Origin: Pseudomonadota bacterium
GTDB taxonomy: Bacteria > Pseudomonadota > Alphaproteobacteria > Rhizobiales > Rhizobiaceae
DNA length: 5,063 nt
Assembly (NCBI GenBank): GCA_023388675.1
Contig: JAEWFU010000477.1
Location: 1-5,063 of the forward strand
Reading direction: 5' to 3'
Shown: piece by piece, positions 1-3,516 of the stretch
How the letters are laid out: each line of letters opens with the position of its first letter
How positions within the stretch are numbered: the stretch's first letter is position 1
The notes under the pieces: model-generated
Told to the model about the DNA's origin: nothing
Database searches by the model: none
The model's input: the letters and a program-made list of their open reading frames with translations, nothing else
Program-made: the position numbers and the translations under genes

Positions 1-413
1 GAATAGCGATAGCGCCGCAGTTCCGGCAGTGCGACCTGCCCCATCGTCGAAGCCGTCGCGGTGGACGAACCGCAGACCGCGCCGAACCCGGCGCAGGCCG
101 TGATTGCGGCCATGGCGACGCCGCCACGGAAACGGCCCAGCCATGCGTTGGCGGCACGGAACAGGTCGCTGGAGAGGCCGCAGCGCGACGCAAGCCCGCC
201 CATGAGAATGAACATCGGCAGGACCGACAGATCGTAGTTCGAGAACTGCGCGTAGGCGAGGTCCTTGAGCTGGTTCAGGACGATCATCGGTCCCGACTGC
301 AGCGATATGCCGACGATGCCGACGAGGATCATCGTATAGGCGATCGGCACGCGAACCGCGATCAGTGCCAGAAGCCCGGCGAGACCCGCTATCCCAGTGA
401 TGTAGCTGTCCAT
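1..413 (-). CDS. dctM: TRAP transporter large permease DctM (3' part outside window)
   Basis: The first 137 residues of the large integral membrane subunit of a tripartite ATP-independent periplasmic (TRAP) transporter. In this family DctM forms the ion-coupled translocation channel in the inner membrane and works with DctQ and the binding protein DctP. The ATG is at 413-411 and the frame stays open to base 1. The visible part begins MDSYITGIAGLAGLLALIAV, a membrane segment, then has VPIAYTMILVGIVGISLQSG, the conserved SVLPMFILMGGLA segment, and the signature GAVCGSSTATASTMGQVALP followed by ELRRYRYS. These are typical DctM N-terminal landmarks. The family is about 425 residues long, so roughly two thirds is missing only because the window ends. 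The start is 7 bases after the dctQ stop and I see no good Shine-Dalgarno sequence, so translation probably depends on coupling to dctQ. The substrate cannot be read from this subunit. Confidence 0.95.
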   Translation of the reverse strand, partial: MDSYITGIAGLAGLLALIAVRVPIAYTMILVGIVGISLQSGPMIVLNQLKDLAYAQFSNYDLSVLPMFILMGGLASRCGLSSDLFRAANAWLGRFRGGVAMAAITACAGFGAVCGSSTATASTMGQVALPELRRYRY

Positions 414-420
414 GATCGCG

Positions 421-975
421 TCAACCGGTACTGGATGCGTCGCGCGACGCGCGAGCGCTGGCGAGAAGGGTCACGATCGCCGCGCACAGCAGCAGCGCCA
501 GCGAGACGAGGATCGGCGGAAAGGCCGTCCACAGCGGCAGTTTCAGCACGGGGGTCACTTCCGGATAGCGCAGGTAGCTGCGGAAGCCCGACCACATCTG
601 CACCAGCAGCAGAAACGAGAAAGCGATGGCGAAAAGCGCGGAAAAGGCTGCCATGAGATGTTTGCCGCGCGCGCTCATGCCTTCCGTGAACACGTCGACG
701 GTCACGTTCGAGCCCGTCATCTGGCAATAGGGCAGGAACATGAAGATCGCGACGGCGATGATGTGTTTGACCAGCTCATGGTCCGCGGCGAACGGACGTC
801 CAAAGAACAGGTTCGACAGCGCGCTCGCAGCCGTCATCAGCGCGAGGCCCAGGGTCAGTATTCCGCCGCCCAGCGCCCACCACCGCACGATCCGGACCAG
901 CAGCCCGCCGAGTGCCGTTCTTGTGGGGGGCGGGGGAGGCTCGGTGCCTCCCCCGGTCAGTTCCGCCGCGCTCAA
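421..975 (-). CDS. dctQ: TRAP transporter small permease DctQ
   Basis: The small four-helix membrane subunit of the TRAP transporter, needed with DctM for transport. The product is 184 residues if read from the TTG at 975-973. Likely membrane segments are at about residues 33-57, 68-84, 107-128 and 148-171. Family landmarks are FLPYCQMTGSNVTVDVFTEG near residue 80 and RYPEVTPVLKLPLW near residue 137. The N-terminus before the first helix carries a five-proline run (residues 13-17). The TTG overlaps the dctP stop codon as TTGA, a typical coupling arrangement, but no clear Shine-Dalgarno sequence precedes it. The alternative is a start further in, such as the GTG at 888-886 (residue 30), which would leave the junction hairpin untranslated. 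I prefer the TTG because the frame is open and the overlap is of the usual kind. The family identity is secure; the start is not. Confidence 0.93.
   Translation of the reverse strand: MSAAELTGGGTEPPPPPTRTALGGLLVRIVRWWALGGGILTLGLALMTAASALSNLFFGRPFAADHELVKHIIAVAIFMFLPYCQMTGSNVTVDVFTEGMSARGKHLMAAFSALFAIAFSFLLLVQMWSGFRSYLRYPEVTPVLKLPLWTAFPPILVSLALLLCAAIVTLLASARASRDASSTG
931..955 (-). promoter_or_regulatory. Perfect 10-bp stem-loop at the dctP-dctQ junction
   Basis: Bases 931-940 (cgggggaggc) and 946-955 (gcctcccccg) are exact reverse complements around a 5-base loop. In the operon mRNA the hairpin begins 16 bases after the dctP stop codon. It is almost pure G+C, so it should be very stable. No U run follows it on the minus strand (a C run does), so it is not a canonical intrinsic terminator. 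Its position suggests protection of the upstream dctP message from 3' decay, or partial attenuation of dctQM. Either would supply the excess of binding protein over permease expected for such systems. It may instead be a by-product of GC-rich codons, since it falls in codons 7-15 of dctQ as called. Confidence 0.6.
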
Positions 976-2015
976 GACTTGTGCGCCGCAAGCGCGTTGC
1001 GCGCTGCCTCTACGAGGCCGGCGGCATCGAACGCGCCCGACTGTTCCTCGACCCAGCGGTCGACGACAGGAGCAAGCGCCGTGTTGAAGGCGTCCATCTC
1101 TTCCTGCGTGAGCACGACATGTTCGTTACCCTTGTCCGTGGCCATCTTGATGCCGAAATCGTCGGCGCCGCGCCAGATCTGTGCCACTTCGCGCAGCCAA
1201 TCCTCGCCGCTGTGCTTGGTGAAGATCTCCTTCAGGTCGTCTGGCAGGCCTTCCCAGCGTGACTTGTTCATGGAGACCTGGAAGGTCGTCGTGCCGAAGC
1301 GGTTATTGTCCGGCCCCTCGACCTGATATTGCGTGGATTCGAAAAGCTGCAACGGCGGGATGATCTCCCAGGGGATCAGGGCGCCGTCGACCGCGTTCGT
1401 GCTCAGGGCCTGGGGCAGGTCCGGCACGGGCATCGTCACCGGCGTGGCGCCCATCGCCTCCACCACCGCATTGCCGGTGGGGCCGGGAACGCGCAGTTTG
1501 AGCCCCTGTGTATCGGCGGGCGAGCGGACGAGCTTGCTCGCCATGTGCAACGCCTGGCCCGCATGCACGTGCATGAACAGGACATGGACGTCGGAAAACT
1601 CGTCCGCGAGATGCTCGTCGAACATGTCGCGCATGGCGAGGTTCGCTGCGGCCAGGTCATTGGTGAAGACGGTGGGGAGTTCGAACACTTCGGAGCGGGG
1701 GAACAGGCCGGGCGTGTACCCATTCACTGTCCAGACGATGTCGACCACCCCGTCCGCAACCTGGCGGAAGAGCTGCGGCGGCGCACCGCCCAGCGACATT
1801 GCGGGGTAGATCTCGATCTTTATGCGGCCGGCCGACTCGTCCTGAATGGCCTTGGCCCAAGGCTCGAGCATCTGCGTATGCGCAGGGGCTTTGGGACCGA
1901 GGAAATGGTGAAGCTTGAGCTCCACCTCGGGGTTCTGCGCCCAGGCCTGTCTCAGATAGGCGGGCATCGCGACGGCGGCAGCCGTCGCGGCAAGAAACTG
2001 CCGACGTCCGATCAT
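972..2015 (-). CDS. dctP: TRAP transporter periplasmic solute-binding protein DctP
   Basis: The extracytoplasmic receptor of the TRAP system, which binds the solute in the periplasm and delivers it to DctQM. The product is 347 residues from the ATG at 2015-2013, close to the family norm. The N-terminus MIGRRQFLAATAAAVAMPAY has a twin-arginine motif (R4-R5, RRQFL), a hydrophobic stretch and a likely cleavage after AWA (about residue 26), so export by Tat with prior folding is likely. Family landmarks are LFPRSEVFELPTVF near residue 105, LKLRVPGPTGNAVVEAMGAT near 173 and DGALIPWEIIPPLQL near 210. The arginine of LRVPG (R175) corresponds to the conserved residue that in most TRAP receptors salt-bridges a substrate carboxylate, so an organic acid ligand is inferred. 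A TTG one codon upstream (2018) is possible, but GGAGG at 2027-2023 sits 7 bases before the ATG and only 4 before the TTG. First gene of the operon, divergent from the AraC-type gene. Confidence 0.96.
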   Translation of the reverse strand: MIGRRQFLAATAAAVAMPAYLRQAWAQNPEVELKLHHFLGPKAPAHTQMLEPWAKAIQDESAGRIKIEIYPAMSLGGAPPQLFRQVADGVVDIVWTVNGYTPGLFPRSEVFELPTVFTNDLAAANLAMRDMFDEHLADEFSDVHVLFMHVHAGQALHMASKLVRSPADTQGLKLRVPGPTGNAVVEAMGATPVTMPVPDLPQALSTNAVDGALIPWEIIPPLQLFESTQYQVEGPDNNRFGTTTFQVSMNKSRWEGLPDDLKEIFTKHSGEDWLREVAQIWRGADDFGIKMATDKGNEHVVLTQEEMDAFNTALAPVVDRWVEEQSGAFDAAGLVEAARNALAAHKS

Positions 2016-2019
2016 CAAT

Positions 2020-2028
2020 CTTCCTCCC
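2020..2028 (-). promoter_or_regulatory. dctP ribosome binding site
   Basis: On the minus strand GGGAGGAAG lies just upstream of dctP. GGAGG (2027-2023) is 7 bases from the ATG at 2015, which favours that codon over the adjacent in-frame TTG at 2018. Confidence 0.75.
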
Positions 2029-2032
2029 GTTG

Positions 2033-2056
2033 GCGCGGCGGCACGTGCGACCGCGC
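2033..2056. promoter_or_regulatory. 24-bp interrupted dyad upstream of dctP
   Basis: The arms gcgcgg (2033-2038) and ccgcgc (2051-2056) are exact reverse complements and share their centre with the perfect palindrome gcacgtgc (2041-2048). Only the two flanking dinucleotides between them (2039-2040 and 2049-2050) fail to pair, so 10 of 12 positions match. It ends 17 bp before the dctP start codon. It could be an operator for a dimeric regulator or, if transcribed, a leader hairpin just before the ribosome binding site. AraC-family proteins more often bind direct repeats, so a different dimeric repressor is an alternative. Chance dyads are commoner in GC-rich DNA. Confidence 0.45.
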
Positions 2057-2070
2057 GTCATTCGCCGCCG

Positions 2071-2091
2071 GGACGGAACCTCCTCCCGTCC
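2071..2091 (-). promoter_or_regulatory. Small hairpin with a second Shine-Dalgarno-like sequence in its loop
   Basis: ggacgg (2071-2076) and ccgtcc (2086-2091) pair exactly around a 9-base loop. On the minus strand the loop and its edge read GGAGGAGG, a strong Shine-Dalgarno-like sequence. The nonamer tcctcccgt at 2081-2089 recurs at 2022-2030, where it supplies the true dctP ribosome binding site. The closest ATG downstream (2061-2059) is too far for normal spacing and opens a frame unlike any recognised protein. It may act as a ribosome standby or decoy site if the dctP transcript starts upstream of it. It could also be coincidence. Confidence 0.3.
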
Positions 2092-2099
2092 TGTGCGGC

Positions 2100-2113
2100 A
2101 TTATCCACGATAA
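2100..2113. promoter_or_regulatory. Candidate dctP -10 element and TTATC/GATAA dyad
   Basis: Minus-strand GATAAT (2105-2100) is one base from the sigma-70 -10 consensus TATAAT, but I see no convincing -35 hexamer 16-18 bases upstream. It overlaps an exact inverted repeat, TTATC (2101-2105), CAC, GATAA (2109-2113), in an AT-rich island within an otherwise GC-rich gap. If used, the dctP leader would be about 80 bases and contain both upstream dyads. The lack of a good -35 would fit an activator-dependent promoter, as expected under AraC-type control. Confidence 0.25.
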
Positions 2114-2135
2114 GAGGCGCACTTCATCGTCGGAA

Positions 2136-2166
2136 TAGACATTTTCAGGCAATAATTGCACTTTAT
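2136..2166 (+). promoter_or_regulatory. Candidate promoter and operator of the araC-type gene
   Basis: TAGACA (2136-2141) matches 5 of 6 bases of the sigma-70 -35 consensus. CTTTAT (2161-2166) is the best -10-like hexamer, but at 19 bases the spacing is longer than usual. Between them lies the exact palindrome GCAAT-A-ATTGC (2149-2159), where a bound regulator would block polymerase. This is the most AT-rich part of the gap. The promoter call is weak; the palindrome is directly visible. Confidence 0.3.
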
Positions 2167-2178
2167 GCGGAAGGGTGC

Positions 2179-2186
2179 GAGGGGAG
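2179..2186 (+). promoter_or_regulatory. Ribosome binding site of the araC-type gene
   Basis: GAGGGGAG ends 6 bases before the ATG at 2193. It supports that start over the in-frame GTG at 2175, which lies upstream of this sequence. Confidence 0.65.
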
Positions 2187-2192
2187 ATTTCG

Positions 2193-3068
2193 ATGGTGCT
2201 TTTTGCAAATCAGCCCGAACCGGGCGCGCAGCTCGATGCGGAAGTCTCTCTGGTTCGGGGCGAACTGACCTCCGGTGAATGGACGTTCCGCGATGCGCGA
2301 CACCGCGGCTTCGTCCTGGAATCCGGCAGGGGGCGGGTCAGGATGGCCGATGGCGAGATCGCCTTTGCCGCGCCGTGTCTGCTATGGCTGCCGGCCGGCG
2401 CCCGGGCGCGGCTCCTGCTCGAAGCCGGCTCGCGCGGCATTTCGCTCGCGGTCAACGAGGTCGGGATTGCGGGCGCCATCACCTCGGGACCTTTCGCCGG
2501 CCAGATGCGCGCGACGCTTGGACAACCGCTGATCCACCAGCGGCTGGAAGCCCGTCAGGCGAGGCGCTTCTACGACACGCTGGAAGCGATCGGCGAGGAA
2601 GCCACGCTCGACCTGCCGGCGGGGCAGGAGGCGCGCCGCCATCTGCTCGCGCTGTTCTTCATTTCGACCTGGCGTCTGTCGGGACCTATGCTGCGCGAGA
2701 CGAGGCCGCTTCCGCGCACCATCGCGCAACGCTTCCTTCATGCGGTCGACCTGCATTTTCGTGACCACTGGACGATTGCGCGTTACGCCGACGAGGTCGG
2801 GGTTTCCCCGGACAGGCTCAACGCCACGGTGCGACGCACCACGGGGCGATCGCCGCTGGCGCTCATCCATGGCCGCCTGATGCGCGAGGCCGAGGCCCTG
2901 CTGGACGATTCGAGCTTGCAGATTTCCGAGATCGCGGAGGAACTGGGTTTTTCCGATCCAGCCTATTTCAGCCGCTTCTACAAGCGGTTGTCCGGGCACT
3001 CGCCGAACATGCAGCGGCGCGACCTTGCGCGCCGCCACGGAGCTCCGTCTTTTGCCGCCTGGCCCTGA
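2193..3068 (+). CDS. AraC-family transcriptional regulator
   Basis: A 291-residue DNA-binding regulator of usual AraC/XylS length. The N-terminal half looks like a cupin-type sensor: short beta-strand-like runs around residues 38-90, including GFVLESGRGRVRMADGEIAF and LLWLPAGARARLLLEAG. The C-terminal domain has two helix-turn-helix units: WTIARYADEVGVSPDRLNAT near 193-212, then QISEIAEELGFSDPAYFSRF near 243-261, followed by YKRLSGHSP. The second unit closely follows the family signature. The ATG at 2193 is chosen for its ribosome binding site. The gene is transcribed away from dctP across a 177-base gap, the usual layout for a regulator of a transport operon, so control of dctPQM is inferred. 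Sensor domains of this kind bind small effectors; this one cannot be named. A role at the GGT locus is less likely, because a convergent gene separates them. Confidence 0.95.
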   Translation: MVLFANQPEPGAQLDAEVSLVRGELTSGEWTFRDARHRGFVLESGRGRVRMADGEIAFAAPCLLWLPAGARARLLLEAGSRGISLAVNEVGIAGAITSGPFAGQMRATLGQPLIHQRLEARQARRFYDTLEAIGEEATLDLPAGQEARRHLLALFFISTWRLSGPMLRETRPLPRTIAQRFLHAVDLHFRDHWTIARYADEVGVSPDRLNATVRRTTGRSPLALIHGRLMREAEALLDDSSLQISEIAEELGFSDPAYFSRFYKRLSGHSPNMQRRDLARRHGAPSFAAWP

Positions 3069-3087
3069 CGGACGCGAAGCGTCCGTC
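3067..3087. terminator. Perfect 9-bp hairpin between convergent genes
   Basis: gacggacgc (3067-3075) and gcgtccgtc (3079-3087) are exact reverse complements around a GAA loop. The stem takes in the last two bases of the araC-type stop codon, and the hairpin ends 8 bases before the stop of the convergent small membrane protein gene. Neither strand has a following T run, so it is not a textbook intrinsic terminator. Position and symmetry suggest a bidirectional terminator or 3' stabilising structure serving both genes. Confidence 0.5.
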
Positions 3088-3095
3088 CGACAGCC

Positions 3096-3347
3096 TCAGC
3101 TTCGAATGGCGCGCGCGCCCCAGATGAGGATGCAGGCGCCGACGAACCCGGCCACGAGATAGCCGAGCCAGCCGCCGAACGATACGCCGAGCAGCCCGAA
3201 CAGGAAGCTCGCCACCGCCGCGCCGACGATCCCGAGAATGATGTTGAGGAAGAGGCCGGTATCGCTCTTCATGACGCTGGATGCGATCCAGCCCGCCAGC
3301 CCGCCTATGATAATGGCCGCAATCCAGCCCACGCTTGCGTCGTCCAT
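3096..3347 (-). CDS. GlsB/YeaQ/YmgE-family small membrane protein
   Basis: An 83-residue, strongly hydrophobic, glycine-rich inner membrane protein. Three likely membrane helices lie at about residues 8-26 (WIAAIIIGGLAGWIASSVM), 32-54 and 61-81. The GGLAGWIAS segment and the LFLNIILGIVGAAVASFLFG segment are the recognised pattern of this family, often annotated as transglycosylase-associated or stress-response membrane protein. The biochemical role of the family is not established, and the transglycosylase name does not imply a known activity. The start is the ATG at 3347-3345, with AGGAG (3359-3355) 7 bases upstream; a longer reading from 3380 would add an arginine-rich lead with no such site. 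It converges on the araC-type gene and diverges from ggt, so it is probably a single-gene unit. A stress promoter is plausible but not proven by the sequence. Confidence 0.88.
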   Translation of the reverse strand: MDDASVGWIAAIIIGGLAGWIASSVMKSDTGLFLNIILGIVGAAVASFLFGLLGVSFGGWLGYLVAGFVGACILIWGARAIRS

Positions 3348-3354
3348 GTGCAGT

Positions 3355-3360
3355 CTCCTC
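3355..3360 (-). promoter_or_regulatory. Ribosome binding site of the GlsB-type gene
   Basis: Minus-strand GAGGAG lies 7 bases before the ATG at 3347 and decides the start in favour of MDDASVGW rather than an upstream in-frame codon. Confidence 0.65.
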
Positions 3361-3378
3361 TGCCGCCGCCCCGCTGCC

Positions 3379-3409
3379 ATATTGGTTCACCTTCCGCGCG
3401 CATTGGCAA
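3379..3409 (-). promoter_or_regulatory. Weak candidate promoter of the GlsB-type gene
   Basis: Minus-strand TTGCCA (3409-3404) resembles a -35 element (TTGACA) and CAATAT (3384-3379) a -10 element. The 19-base spacing is longer than ideal. I looked for the alphaproteobacterial general stress (EcfG-type) pattern GGAAC followed about 18 bases later by CGTT and did not see it here. Confidence 0.2.
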
Positions 3410-3477
3410 GACATCTCGCGCCTGGACCATCACGAGCACGCGTCCCGACCCTGTTCAGGCCTGCCGGGGGTTGTTAG

Positions 3478-3495
3478 CTTTCCCACGCGGGAAGG
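3478..3495 (+). promoter_or_regulatory. Inverted repeat in the ggt leader
   Basis: TTCCC (3480-3484) and GGGAA (3489-3493) are exact reverse complements around ACGC. In RNA the stem extends to 7 pairs with one G-U pair (3479 with 3494) and one C-G pair (3478 with 3495). It lies 7 bases before the ggt ribosome binding site. It could be an operator half-site pair or a leader hairpin. I see no convincing sigma-70 promoter for ggt in the 169-base gap. Confidence 0.3.
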
Positions 3496-3502
3496 GCAGT
3501 CG

Positions 3503-3508
3503 AGGAGG
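3503..3508 (+). promoter_or_regulatory. Strong ribosome binding site of ggt
   Basis: AGGAGG, a perfect anti-Shine-Dalgarno match, ends 8 bases before the ATG at 3517. That ATG opens directly into a signal peptide, so the start is well supported. Confidence 0.8.
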
Positions 3509-3516
3509 TGGAATAC

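Noticed and set aside
925..936. Interrupted G tract (six G, C, five G) as a phase-variable slippage site in dctQ
   Set aside because: The runs are short and interrupted, and the composition is explained by the hairpin and proline codons; phase variation of a TRAP permease would be unusual.
412..1326. A 304-residue plus-strand open frame opposite dctQ and dctP
   Set aside because: Its arginine- and glutamine-rich product has no recognisable domain, and the opposite strand encodes clear TRAP subunits. Long antisense frames are expected in GC-rich coding DNA.
1657..2061. A minus-strand frame from the ATG at 2061 as a leader peptide or gene upstream of dctP
   Set aside because: It is 17 bases from the nearest Shine-Dalgarno-like sequence and continues out of frame through dctP as an arginine-rich shadow.
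1329..2138. A 269-residue plus-strand open frame opposite dctP
   Set aside because: It mirrors the dctP codons, shows no family motif, and runs through the divergent regulatory gap.
2382..3038. A 218-residue minus-strand open frame opposite the araC-type gene
   Set aside because: The plus strand carries an unmistakable AraC double helix-turn-helix, and the antisense product is compositionally odd with no motif.
3456..3463. 8-bp palindrome caggcctg upstream of ggt as an operator
   Set aside because: A single short GC-rich palindrome is expected by chance and has no supporting promoter element nearby.
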